Assembly: GCF_014856545.2 (NCBI RefSeq)
Contig: NZ_CP109811.1
Coordinates: 428,001 to 492,000, forward strand
From: Mesobacillus jeotgali
GTDB taxonomy: Bacteria; Bacillota; Bacilli; Bacillales; Cytobacillaceae
Reading direction: 5' to 3'
Length of the DNA: 64,000 nucleotides
The notes beneath the pieces were generated by a model, which was not told the origin of the DNA, made no database searches, and saw only the letters and a program-made list of their open reading frames with translations. Both the position numbers and the translations under genes were made by a program. Below, one piece after another: positions 1 to 7,164 of the stretch. The first letter of the stretch is position 1; the number at the start of each line of letters is the position of its first letter.

Positions 1-1
1 A

Positions 2-94
2 AAACACAATGTAAAAGAATTTCTTTTATCATCATTTGTATTTGAAATGACGGATACTTATGATAGTTTGCGTTTATCTAAATTCATTGTGTAA
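2..94 (+). CDS. 3' end of an upstream gene (partial)
   Basis: The frame entering from the left edge is open for 30 codons and stops at TAA 92-94, 16 bases before the next start codon. The residues (ending LRLSKFIV) look like ordinary protein but are too few to assign a family. It could be a chance open frame. Confidence 0.35.
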   Translation, partial: KHNVKEFLLSSFVFEMTDTYDSLRLSKFIV

Positions 95-110
95 CGGATG
101 GTGAACACAA

Positions 111-563
111 GTGAAACTTCCTAATGGAGTAACTGGTTTTTATGATTCAAAAGTCAATAAACCCCCACAAGTAGACGGGAAACAGTTCAAGCAATTATGC
201 TTCGACTTTGCTTCTCGTAACAGTGGGAAAGTAATAGATTTTATTACGCCTCAATACCCATCAAATTTTTATTACGCTCACGTTGAGATTGTAGGTAATC
301 AGTTTTATATTCTTCTTAATGAACATTATCCTTATCTTGCATTCGCCTCCATAGTTGAATTTGGAAACATAAAATTTATCAACAGACCTGTTCCCTATGA
401 GAAATTTTCATCTTTCTATCGAGTAATAGGTACAGGTGAACTAAACGTTCCTTTAAATCAAAAACTTTTAAAGCAAACGGAATTAAATAGTGCTGAATTG
501 GAACAAATTGCTTATTGGAAGCCTGAAACGGTAGGGCAGATAATCTTTAACTATTGGGATTGA
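111..563 (+). CDS. conserved hypothetical protein
   Basis: A 150-residue soluble protein starting at GTG 111 with GGATGGTG just upstream. It has no signal peptide or membrane segment. It is rich in aromatic residues (Phe, Tyr) and ends in NYWD. It resembles an uncharacterised Bacillus family known to me only as hypothetical. It is followed at once by a strong terminator, so it is the last gene of its transcript. If the upstream gene were a secreted toxin, an immunity role would be possible, but nothing visible shows this. Confidence 0.75.
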   Translation: MKLPNGVTGFYDSKVNKPPQVDGKQFKQLCFDFASRNSGKVIDFITPQYPSNFYYAHVEIVGNQFYILLNEHYPYLAFASIVEFGNIKFINRPVPYEKFSSFYRVIGTGELNVPLNQKLLKQTELNSAELEQIAYWKPETVGQIIFNYWD

Positions 564-570
564 CTAATAA

Positions 571-607
571 GGAACTCCTCAAAAATTGGAGTTCCAATTA
601 TTTTATT
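571..607 (+). terminator. rho-independent terminator
   Basis: GGAACTCC and GGAGTTCC form an 8-bp stem around a 9-base loop, followed by an A/T-rich tail. It ends the 150-residue gene. Confidence 0.8.
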
Positions 608-629
608 TAAAATCAACATTATAATTTAA

Positions 630-1292
630 CAGAGCCTAAACAAAAAGGATTTGGTGGATGCTGATGTGTACCTTGAGCTGAAAGCAGTTTTGCAGAAGCT
701 GAATCCGGGGGCAAGAATCATTGAATGCAGTCACTCCAGGGTAAGAATGGAGGATGTGCTCAATACTGGACTGTTCAATTTCGAAGAGGCCAGCCAGGGA
801 GCAGGATGGATAAAGGAACTGAATGAAGAACATGTCCCTGAGACGGAGGAATATGGAATATCTTCATTTGTTCACAGGAGAAAGCTTCCATTCCATCCGG
901 AGAGATGGAAGAAGTGGCTTGAGGATTGGCCTGAAGATATTGTGAGGGCAAAAGGCTTCTTCTGGCTGGCAACTCGTAATGATGTAGCAGGATTAATATC
1001 CCAGGCGGGGCCTTCCATTGTTTTTGAGGCTTCGGGAGAGTGGATAGACGCATACCCGGAGGATGAGAAAAATCAAATCCTTAAGGAAGAGCCTGAATTA
1101 TTGGCAAAATGGGATATTGAATTCGGGGATAGAATGACGGAGCTGGTTTTTATTGGTGTGAAGATGGATGTGTATGAGATTATTGGTAAATTGGATCAGT
1201 GTCTGCTGACGGAAGCAGAAATGATGATGGATTGGCGTCAATTCCCAGACCATCTTCCGCCTTTTGCTTTACCGGTCGAGAGTGGAAGCTAA
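630..1292 (+). pseudogene. COG0523 (CobW/YciC-like) GTPase, C-terminal remnant
   Basis: The frame is open from codon 630 and begins at NKKDLVDAD, the G4 guanine-specificity motif (NKxD) of COG0523 metallochaperone GTPases. It continues through LNPGARI and the CobW C-terminal domain (about residues 85-205) to a normal end. The Walker A loop, the CxCC metal motif and G3 are absent; the gene upstream is unrelated and a terminator intervenes. So about the first half of a usual 380-400 residue protein is lost. A TTG at 651 could start a fragment but has no ribosome site. Zur-controlled COG0523 proteins commonly sit beside zinc-free ribosomal protein genes, as here, so this is probably a decayed zinc-scarcity GTPase. 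Its own Zur box, if it had one, is gone. Confidence 0.8.
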
Positions 1293-1420
1293 GCTGCTGT
1301 TCGGCAGTGTACTGCTGATAACAGGACGTAAGTTTCTTAAGAGGGATATTAAAAACGAAGTTATTCTTTAGGTTGCGTTCACTGGGTATATGTGATTAAA
1401 TATCTGTATATTATTTTCTA

Positions 1421-1439
1421 AATCGTAATGATTACGATT
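1421..1439 (+). promoter_or_regulatory. Zur operator (perfect dyad)
   Basis: AATCGTAATGATTACGATT is a perfect 9-1-9 inverted repeat matching the Bacillus Zur box core TCGTAATnATTACGA. It lies 27 bases before rpsN2 and should repress the operon when zinc is sufficient. Confidence 0.9.
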
Positions 1440-1465
1440 ATCTCTGAAAGAAAGGAGTGAGTTTA

Positions 1466-1735
1466 TTGGCTAAAAAATCAAAGGTTGTAAAAGAAAAAAA
1501 GCGCCAGGAGCTGGTGTTGAAATATGCTGACCTGCGCAGGGAACTAAAAGAAAAAGGTGATTACGAAGCGCTGAGGAAGCTTCCGCGTGATTCCGCACCG
1601 ACTCGCTTGAAAAATCGCTGTGAAGTGACGGGCAGACCCCGTGGATACCTCCGTAAATTTAAAATGTCACGTATTGCTTTCCGTGAATACGCCCATAAAG
1701 GCCAGATTCCGGGCGTGAAAAAATCCAGCTGGTAA
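1466..1735 (+). CDS. rpsN2: 30S ribosomal protein S14, zinc-independent paralog
   Basis: An 89-residue S14 of the long form (start MAKKSKV, end IPGVKKSSW), close to B. subtilis YhzA. It has a single Cys (NRCEVTGR) and lacks the CxxC...CxxC zinc site of the housekeeping S14, so it can replace the zinc form in the 30S subunit when zinc is scarce. TTG 1466 is chosen because GGAG at 1454-1457 is 8 bases upstream; the in-frame GTG at 1457 overlaps that site. It is the first gene behind a perfect Zur box and is followed closely by rpmE2. Confidence 0.95.
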   Translation: MAKKSKVVKEKKRQELVLKYADLRRELKEKGDYEALRKLPRDSAPTRLKNRCEVTGRPRGYLRKFKMSRIAFREYAHKGQIPGVKKSSW

Positions 1736-1755
1736 AAAGATTGGAGGAATTTACG

Positions 1756-2007
1756 ATGAAGGAAAATATTCATCCCGATTATCATAAAGTAGTATTCATG
1801 GATACAAACAGCGGCTTTAAGTTTTTAACAGGATCGACTAAGACATCGAACCAGACAATCCAATGGGAAGATGGCAACACATACCCGCTTATTAAAGTAG
1901 AAGTAAGCTCTGATACCCATCCATTTTATACCGGTGTCCAAAAGTTCTCTGACCGTGGAGGCCGAACTGAGAGATTTATGAAGAGGTATAGTTTAAAGGA
2001 AAAATAG
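1756..2007 (+). CDS. rpmE2: 50S ribosomal protein L31 type B (zinc-free)
   Basis: An 83-residue type B L31 (YtiA-like): [16 protein letters not shown], a central GSTKTS segment and [15 protein letters not shown]. It has no cysteines, so it lacks the Zn-binding CxxC of type A L31. TTGGAGG precedes ATG 1756. It lies 20 bp after rpsN2 and should be co-transcribed from the Zur promoter. Under zinc limitation it displaces zinc-containing L31 and frees ribosomal zinc. Confidence 0.95.
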   Translation: MKENIHPDYHKVVFMDTNSGFKFLTGSTKTSNQTIQWEDGNTYPLIKVEVSSDTHPFYTGVQKFSDRGGRTERFMKRYSLKEK

Positions 2008-2032
2008 AATGGTATTCAGGTGAGGTGTACGT

Positions 2033-2404
2033 ATGAATTCGCATTTAATGGAGATTCTCTCGAGGGAAATTATAAAATCACTTCCAATTGAACAAAGAGA
2101 GGTCTATGAATATGTTGTACAACTGGAGGACCAACTGGCTCAACAAGCTGAGACCTCAGAAGAATTCATGGCACTCTTGGTGAAGCATTCACCTCACAGG
2201 CAGGCAGCAAGGCATTTCAATTTAACATTCGGGCAGCTGATGGCGGTAATGAGAGAAGCAGAAAACTTCATCAATCAGCAGATGGTGAGAAAATTGAAAA
2301 ATGTAACATGGTTAGATCTCACAAAACAAGTCAATTCGAGAAAAAAGGTCGTAAATGACAAGAAAAAATATTTTTATTTCTCGGTTAATGAAGTTCATTC
2401 GTGA
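2033..2404 (+). CDS. unknown small protein in the Zur operon
   Basis: A 123-residue soluble, highly charged protein that I cannot name. Residues 1-60 are mostly helical (EQREVYEYVVQLEDQL); residues about 55-80 (HRQAARHFNLTFGQLMAVMREAE) look like a helix-turn-helix of the sigma-region-4 or phage-regulator kind. The C terminus is basic, then ends YFYFSVNEVHS. The gene starts 26 bp after rpmE2 with no terminator between, so it probably shares the Zur promoter. A DNA-binding role is inference only. Confidence 0.7.
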   Translation: MNSHLMEILSREIIKSLPIEQREVYEYVVQLEDQLAQQAETSEEFMALLVKHSPHRQAARHFNLTFGQLMAVMREAENFINQQMVRKLKNVTWLDLTKQVNSRKKVVNDKKKYFYFSVNEVHS

Positions 2405-2420
2405 TTTTTTTTGTTTGTCA

Positions 2421-2439
2421 AATCGTAATGATTTCGATT
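2421..2439 (+). promoter_or_regulatory. Zur operator (one mismatch)
   Basis: AATCGTAATGATTTCGATT is the same dyad as at 1421-1439 with one mismatch in the right arm. It lies 23 bases before the FAD oxidoreductase start, so a second Zur-controlled unit begins here. Confidence 0.85.
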
Positions 2440-2461
2440 TATATGCGAGGAGGGTATCACT

Positions 2462-3625
2462 GTGTACGAATGGATTATTATAGGCGGAGGCATACAAGGA
2501 TGTACGATCGCCACCTTTTTGGTAAAAAACAAAAAGATTTTGCCAAGCAATCTCTGTATTATTGATCCGCATGAAAAACCTTTATCCAATTGGACGAGAA
2601 ATACTGGGTTAATTGGTATGAAGTTTCTTCGTTCTCCATTCGTGCATCACCTTGATGCCGATCCGTTCAGCTTAATCAGTTTTACACAGAAAAAGAACTT
2701 CAAGGATAACGAGTTTTACGGTCAATACAAGCGTCCGTCCCTAAAGATATTTAACGACCACAGTCATCATTTATTTCAAGAGATAGCTTTGGAACAATCC
2801 TGGCACCAGGGCTATGTCAATGACATCGAGAAAGGGAAGGAACACTGGCGTGTCCATACATTAGACGGTAAAAGCCTGGCTGGCAGGAACATTGTATTAG
2901 CACTCAGCGTAAACGACCAGCTGTTTATTCCTGAATGGGCAGAATCCCTTCATGAAGAATCAGACCAAGTGTTTCATATCTTCGATAAAACTGCCTGTAT
3001 TCAGGAGCTGAAGCCTTCAATTGCCGTAGTTGGAGGAGGAATCACTTCTGCGCATCTGGTAATCAGACTAGCAGCTTTGTATCCGGGATCGGTCACTTTA
3101 ATCAAAAGGCATCCCTTCAGAGTTTTTGATTTTGATAGCGACCCGGGATGGCTGGGACCAAAGAAACAAACTGCCTATCGTCAGATCAGCGATTATGATA
3201 AACGCAGGGATGTTATTATCGGTGCCAGGAACAGAGGGTCGCTGACTGCTGAACTGTTCCAGAAGCTAAAGAAGCTTGAAAATGAACATAAGATTAAGGT
3301 AGTGGACGGTGAAGTAAAAGCAGCAGTTAAAAGGGACGGGGAAGAGATCAGCCTTATACTTGAGCAAGAAGAGGTTAACGTGAAATCTATCGTTTTTGCC
3401 ACAGGATTCAAGCCCGGGCGCCCTGGCGGAGGGTGGCTGGACAAGGCAATAGAAAAGTTTGGTCTCCCATGTGCCCGATGTGGTTATCCAATTGTCAGTT
3501 CAACGCTCGAATGGTGTCCTCACTTATACGTAACGGGATCTCTTGCCGAATTGGAGATCGGCCCCATTGCCCGGAATATATCCGGTGCACGCCAGGCAGC
3601 CGAAAGAATCGTTCAGAGTATATAA
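2462..3625 (+). CDS. Zur-controlled FAD/NAD(P)-binding oxidoreductase
   Basis: A 387-residue flavoprotein. The N-terminal Rossmann motif IIGGGIQG (residues about 6-13) binds FAD; a second dinucleotide motif VVGGGITS (about 189-196) should bind NAD(P)H; ATGFKP near the C-terminal third is the usual flavoprotein ATG signature. This layout resembles YdhS/lysine-N-monooxygenase-type enzymes, but the substrate cannot be told from sequence. GTG 2462 follows GAGGAGGG. A Zur box lies in its promoter and a zinc-free L33 gene follows by 23 bp, so it is part of the zinc-starvation response. A role in making or recycling a metal-binding molecule is speculation. Confidence 0.85.
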   Translation: MYEWIIIGGGIQGCTIATFLVKNKKILPSNLCIIDPHEKPLSNWTRNTGLIGMKFLRSPFVHHLDADPFSLISFTQKKNFKDNEFYGQYKRPSLKIFNDHSHHLFQEIALEQSWHQGYVNDIEKGKEHWRVHTLDGKSLAGRNIVLALSVNDQLFIPEWAESLHEESDQVFHIFDKTACIQELKPSIAVVGGGITSAHLVIRLAALYPGSVTLIKRHPFRVFDFDSDPGWLGPKKQTAYRQISDYDKRRDVIIGARNRGSLTAELFQKLKKLENEHKIKVVDGEVKAAVKRDGEEISLILEQEEVNVKSIVFATGFKPGRPGGGWLDKAIEKFGLPCARCGYPIVSSTLEWCPHLYVTGSLAELEIGPIARNISGARQAAERIVQSI

Positions 3626-3648
3626 ACAAAAATTAGGAGGAAAGAAAG

Positions 3649-3798
3649 ATGAGAGTCAAAATTACGCTTGCATGTACGGAAACAGGAGACAGAAATTACA
3701 TTACTACCAAAAATAAAAGGAATAATCCGGACCGGATTGAATTAAAAAAGTATTGCCCGCGTTTGAAGAGATACACACTGCACAGAGAGACGAAATAG
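3649..3798 (+). CDS. rpmG: 50S ribosomal protein L33, zinc-free form
   Basis: A 49-residue protein (MRVKITLAC... to ...LHRETK) that is plainly L33. The two CxxC zinc knuckles are broken: LACTETGD keeps one Cys and YCPRLKRYT keeps one. This is the C-minus paralog used when zinc is low. AGGAGG lies 8 bases before ATG 3649. It follows the FAD oxidoreductase in the Zur-controlled operon and is followed by a strong terminator. Confidence 0.93.
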   Translation: MRVKITLACTETGDRNYITTKNKRNNPDRIELKKYCPRLKRYTLHRETK

Positions 3799-3836
3799 AC
3801 TGGTATTCAGCATTAATTTAAAATCACATAATTTCC

Positions 3837-3870
3837 AAAGGAGGGCATATCTAAAAGCCCTCCTTTTTAT
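3837..3870 (+). terminator. rho-independent terminator after rpmG
   Basis: GGAGGGC and GCCCTCC form the stem, followed by TTTTTAT. It ends the second Zur operon. Confidence 0.85.
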
Positions 3871-3992
3871 AGTCCTTTTTCTGCATGCGCAGCTGCTTTA
3901 TGGGTGATACCAAAATCGAAGGAATCCCTATTTTCCAATAACTGCATTGTGACAGACTCAGGAGTTCCTTCCTGAGAACATTCTGGTCCCAT
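3867..3992 (-). pseudogene. possible gene remnant, unknown family
   Basis: The minus strand holds about 41 codons from MGPECSQEG to KAAAHAEKGL before a stop, and the frame stays open further upstream without a clear start or ribosome site. The composition looks protein-like. It may be the tail of a decayed gene; chance is a fair alternative. Confidence 0.2.
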
Positions 3993-4091
3993 GCTTAATA
4001 AGATCAATGCGTATATATAACAGTTCCGTTTTACCTTTCTGAAACTTATTAAAGGTCCACCCGTACTAATGGGTAGGAAAGGGTGATGAAT

Positions 4092-4331
4092 ATGAAAAAA
4101 TATTTGTTGTTTGCAGGAAGTTTTATCATAGCTTTTATCGTGTTGCAGATAGTGTCTGGTCTGCTGTTAACCGCTTTTTATTCGCCTGAAATCCCATCGG
4201 AAACGGTAAATTTACCTTCGCAGGTCGAGTTTGGGAATACAAACTCAATCCCATTGGTGATTTCTGTATTGTCATTGGGAATAGCCTTTGCTGTAACCAG
4301 ATTCTTTAGCAAAAGCAAGAAATCTTATTGA
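4092..4331 (+). CDS. small two-helix membrane protein
   Basis: About 79 residues with an N-terminal hydrophobic helix (about residues 5-27), a short polar loop (SPEIPSETVNLPSQVEFGNTN) and a second helix (about 52-70) ending in a basic tail, suggesting both ends are cytoplasmic. ATG 4092 is chosen because AAAGGG is 8 bases upstream; GTG 4083 and ATG 4086 lie inside the ribosome site. No family recognised. Confidence 0.65.
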   Translation: MKKYLLFAGSFIIAFIVLQIVSGLLLTAFYSPEIPSETVNLPSQVEFGNTNSIPLVISVLSLGIAFAVTRFFSKSKKSY

Positions 4332-4470
4332 GGTGGTGGAGCTTCCCGTTCTAAAACTGCCTCTAGATGCTATCGAAGGTGAAAACTATAGGCTTTTTTA
4401 ACATTTAATGTTAGACTGCAATAGTTAATCGGGAATACTAACGGTACAGCTTTTTATAGGAGGATTTTAA

Positions 4471-4962
4471 ATGCTTAACAATGATATAATGATCCGTTTG
4501 CGGTACGCATTGGATATCAAAGATACTGATATGGTAGAGATATTCGAGCTTGGCGGCGTGAACGTGACGAAGGACGATGTCCGAATGATTCTGCAGAGGA
4601 TAGATGAAGACGAATACGGCGAAGAGATTGTCCCAGAGGGGTACATAAGAGTCAACAATGCAATGATGGAGCAGTTCTTGAATGGCATGGTTACTTTTAA
4701 AAGGGGGAAGCGTCCTGGGGAGACTGGTGCTCCGCCGCTAACTGGGGAGACAGTGAATAATCAGCTTTTGAAGAAAGTGAAGATCGCCCTGTCGCTCACG
4801 AGCGAGGATATGCTCGAGATTTTTGACCTTGCGGGAGTCCGTGTGTCTAAGGGTGAGCTCGGTGCGATTCTGAGAAAAGAAGGGCATAAGAATTACCGTG
4901 AATGCGGCGATAAATTCGCGCGGAATTTCCTGAAGGGCTTGGCCTTGAAATTCCGTGGGTAG
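4471..4962 (+). CDS. DUF1456 family protein (YehS-like)
   Basis: A 163-residue protein made of two similar halves: MLNNDIMIRLRYALDIKDTDMVEIF and VNNQLLKKVKIALSLTSEDMLEIF, each followed by a GV.V.K..(V/L) segment. This tandem layout is typical of DUF1456 (YehS). The repeats are small helical units; the molecular role is unknown. AGGAGG precedes ATG 4471. It converges on the cysteine dioxygenase gene, with a shared terminator between. Confidence 0.88.
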   Translation: MLNNDIMIRLRYALDIKDTDMVEIFELGGVNVTKDDVRMILQRIDEDEYGEEIVPEGYIRVNNAMMEQFLNGMVTFKRGKRPGETGAPPLTGETVNNQLLKKVKIALSLTSEDMLEIFDLAGVRVSKGELGAILRKEGHKNYRECGDKFARNFLKGLALKFRG

Positions 4963-4972
4963 AAATCTTAAG

Positions 4973-5012
4973 AGACGGTTCTCATGAAGCATGAGAGCCG
5001 TCTTCTTGTTTT
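4973..5012. terminator. bidirectional terminator inside a 3' coding end
   Basis: AGACGGTTCTCAT pairs with ATGAGAGCCGTCT, with T runs on the right and A runs on the left. It serves the DUF1456 gene; the last codons and stop of the minus-strand dioxygenase are encoded within the hairpin. Confidence 0.8.
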
Positions 5013-5581
5013 GTAAGCTGGATTTCTTTGATTTTCTGACGCTGCTCATCTGGCCACCAGGCTCCGCAATCATCGGAGACAACACAGGCTGCACATTTTT
5101 CAAGGTCGTAGACTTTCATCCCGCTGATGGGCGGGGAATAGAGGTGGAGAGTGACGAGTCCGTCTGGACCGTCTGCCTGCATTTTATGGACACCTTTTTT
5201 AGGCGCGAAAAAGAGTTGTCCTTGCTGATGGTACTCTTTGAAAAGCTCTTTCGGCAGTTTGTTGTTTTTGACCTCGTAGACGGAGTTGATGGAAGTCCCG
5301 TTAAGGACGTGAATCCATCCATGGGAATCGCCATGGTCATGGGGGGCGCATTCTAAATCTGACCAGTTCATCACCAGCAGCTCGATATCCTCACTTTTGT
5401 ACAAAAGTTTTCGGTAGTAAGGCTTTCCAGAAGAAGATTGAAGTAACGGCTCCAATTCATCTACAGACATATTGAGCTCCGCCAGTGCCTCCTTCATCTC
5501 GTCTCTGGAGGGACTTTTTAATGAATCCAACGCTTTTTTTGCCTGAGGCTTCAAAGTCATGGGCACTCCCACCTTCTTCAT
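4982..5581 (-). CDS. cysteine dioxygenase (cupin)
   Basis: A 199-residue cupin that should oxidise L-cysteine with O2 to cysteine sulfinate. The iron site is visible: PHDHGDSHGW (about residues 79-88) supplies two His ligands, and GVHKM (about 129-133) the third; LHLYSPP follows, as in cysteine dioxygenases. The start ATG overlaps the EamA stop (ATGA), which suggests coupling; an internal ATG at 5560 has a better ribosome site (GGTGGGAG) and may be the true start. The C-terminal tail has extra cysteines (CAACVVSDDCGAWW), a zinc-site-like feature I cannot assign. Confidence 0.88.
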   Translation of the reverse strand: MKKVGVPMTLKPQAKKALDSLKSPSRDEMKEALAELNMSVDELEPLLQSSSGKPYYRKLLYKSEDIELLVMNWSDLECAPHDHGDSHGWIHVLNGTSINSVYEVKNNKLPKELFKEYHQQGQLFFAPKKGVHKMQADGPDGLVTLHLYSPPISGMKVYDLEKCAACVVSDDCGAWWPDEQRQKIKEIQLTKQEDGSHAS

Positions 5582-6498
5582 TTTTTTAAAATGGTACTCG
5601 CCAGTAAGCGTGCAAGACCGCCATTGACAATGGCCACTCCTATAATAATTATGATTCCGCCAATGGCACTTATGAGGATAAATTTTTCATGTAAAAGAAA
5701 GATGGCGGCAATCAGGGTAGCAAGCGGCTCAAGGTACAAGAACATTGACACCTTCGAGGCATCCAATACCTCCAACGCTTTTCCCCAATACCAATATCCA
5801 ATTCCAGACACGAATATCGCAAGGAACAAAAGATGTGCCCACTCTGTCTGTGTCAGCAAGGGCAGAGATTCCCAGCCTTTGTTGCGGATGATAAAAGGAA
5901 GAGTGAGCATAAAGCCGATCAAGCTCATGTAACATGTCACCAAAAGAGCGGGATACGGGATTTGCAGCCTTTTTAACAGGATGGAATAAACCGCCCAGTT
6001 CAGGGTGCTCAATATCATCAGGATGAAGCCGATGTTCAGCACGAACTCGAAGGAATGCCCGCTGCGAGTGGTAGTGACAAGAAAGACGCCTGCTATGGCG
6101 ACCACCATTCCTATCGCTTTTTTCACATCCATCTTTTCATGCAAAAAGAGGACCGAAGGATGACTGTGAAAATTGGAGAAAATGAAATCAGCCAGCCGGC
6201 AGACGAGGCATCGATCGTTAACAAGGCCGTTGCCTGCAGGACCTGGTGAATAAATACACCAAGTATTCCGAGGACGATCAAATGAGGGATGTATCTGATC
6301 GAAATCCGCAAAGTATAACGATTCAGCAGTAAAATCAACAATAAAAAAAAAAGCCCCGATGCCAAAGCGCAGCACAAGGAGGGAATACGGATCCAGCTTT
6401 CCCAGTACAGCTTTCGCTGAAACAAAGGAAACTCCCCAAAAACTGATCGATAATAAGGCATAAATAGAAGCAGTGAGCTTGGCACGAAACGGAATCAT
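5578..6498 (-). pseudogene. EamA/DMT-family transporter with two compensating frameshifts
   Basis: Residues 1-52 (through FGIGAFFF) and from VLFLHEKMDVKK onward match a ten-helix EamA drug/metabolite exporter. The stretch between, encoded at about 6155-6345, is not EamA in this frame. Reading the other frame there gives LLILLLNRYTLRISIRYIP and LLTIDASSAGWLISFSPIF, clear EamA sequence. The first shift falls at a run of ten A (6343-6352); the return shift lies near 6148-6160. Either the gene has two indels and a scrambled 60-residue core, or the assembly has errors. It is coupled to cysteine dioxygenase, so an amino-acid or sulfur-compound exporter is possible. Confidence 0.85.
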
Positions 6499-6586
6499 TG
6501 CATGGAATCCTTTCTGATGGACAAGTTTTCTACCATCCTATGCTTGTCCTCGAGAAAGAAGAATCATGAAAAATTATCCAGTAATA

Positions 6587-6615
6587 TTTACAAAATAATG
6601 TAAACCTGAGATAAT
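6587..6615 (+). promoter_or_regulatory. putative sigma-A promoter of the ABC-F leader
   Basis: TTTACA, 17 bases, GATAAT. Transcription would begin near 6622, just before a short leader ORF with a strong ribosome site. Confidence 0.55.
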
Positions 6616-6629
6616 AAAGCAAATGATTG

Positions 6630-6787
6630 AGGAGGGAAAGTAAGTTTATGGAACCAACATCTAATTGCTAATTATTAATTTAATTAATAAGGATTTTGTA
6701 CAGAGTGTAAAAAGCCTATTTGCATAGGTTTATTTCGTTATGCTCTTTATGGGATCACAGCAATTAGAAGATAACTTACTTTACTGA
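6630..6787 (+). promoter_or_regulatory. candidate leader-peptide attenuator
   Basis: GAGGAGGGAAAG precedes a tiny ORF at 6648-6671 (MEPTSNC, stop). AAAGTAAGTT at about 6637-6646, overlapping the ribosome site region, is the exact reverse complement of AACTTACTTT at about 6773-6782, so the leader can fold to hide the ribosome site. A small hairpin (GCCTAT/ATAGGT) lies between. A terminator follows at 6844. Promoter, leader ORF, alternative stems, terminator and then an ABC-F gene is the usual arrangement for drug-induced ABC-F genes; this reading is inference. Confidence 0.5.
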
Positions 6788-6843
6788 ATCGTAATAGTGT
6801 TTTTTGGCATGGGCTTATTTGGTCTGCTGAAAATGTTGATTCA

Positions 6844-6874
6844 AGACTGTAGGGATTTCTACGGTCTTTTTTGT
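6844..6874 (+). terminator. rho-independent terminator in the ABC-F leader
   Basis: AGACTGTAG and CTACGGTCT form a 9-bp stem (one G-U pair) with a 6-base loop and six T. It lies 290 bases upstream of the ABC-F start with no gene between, so it probably acts as an attenuator. Confidence 0.75.
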
Positions 6875-6904
6875 TTATATATTAAGAAAAGATTTTTACT
6901 TCGA

Positions 6905-7090
6905 GAAGTGTCCAGCTCCAACGCCTAGCCAGTTTTCATCCTTGCTTGTGCTTCTCAGAGTATCTTGCGAGAAGCGTTAGCTTTGAGCAGCTCGAGTCGC
7001 TTCGGTCCGCCCAATGAAGTCAAAGAACGACTTCATCGGTCGGCCCTCCAGCGCTTGTCGGGGCTGACCAAGGCGCTTCCGCTTTTCTTA
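6905..7090. repeat. dispersed intergenic hairpin repeat, copy 1
   Basis: A GC-rich element running from GTGTCCAGCTCCAACGCCTA to AGGCGCTTCCGCTTTTC. It shares TTCGGTCCGCCCAATGAAGT and CGGTCGGCCCTCCA with the copy at 37881-38000. The ends and the centre (ATGAAGTC/GACTTCAT) are complementary, so it folds into a long stem. This copy carries about 55 extra bases (about 6931-6987) after GCCTAGCC. I recognise the type as common in Bacillaceae intergenic DNA. Confidence 0.8.
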
Positions 7091-7164
7091 TAATAGTAAA
7101 TAGGTTCTTCTTTGTGCTGTCCATAAAAAGCGTAGCTTCATTATGGATGAAAGAAGGAATTGAT

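Noticed and set aside
6785..6796. GAATCGTAATAG as a third Zur box
   Set aside because: Only the left arm is present and no inverted partner follows.
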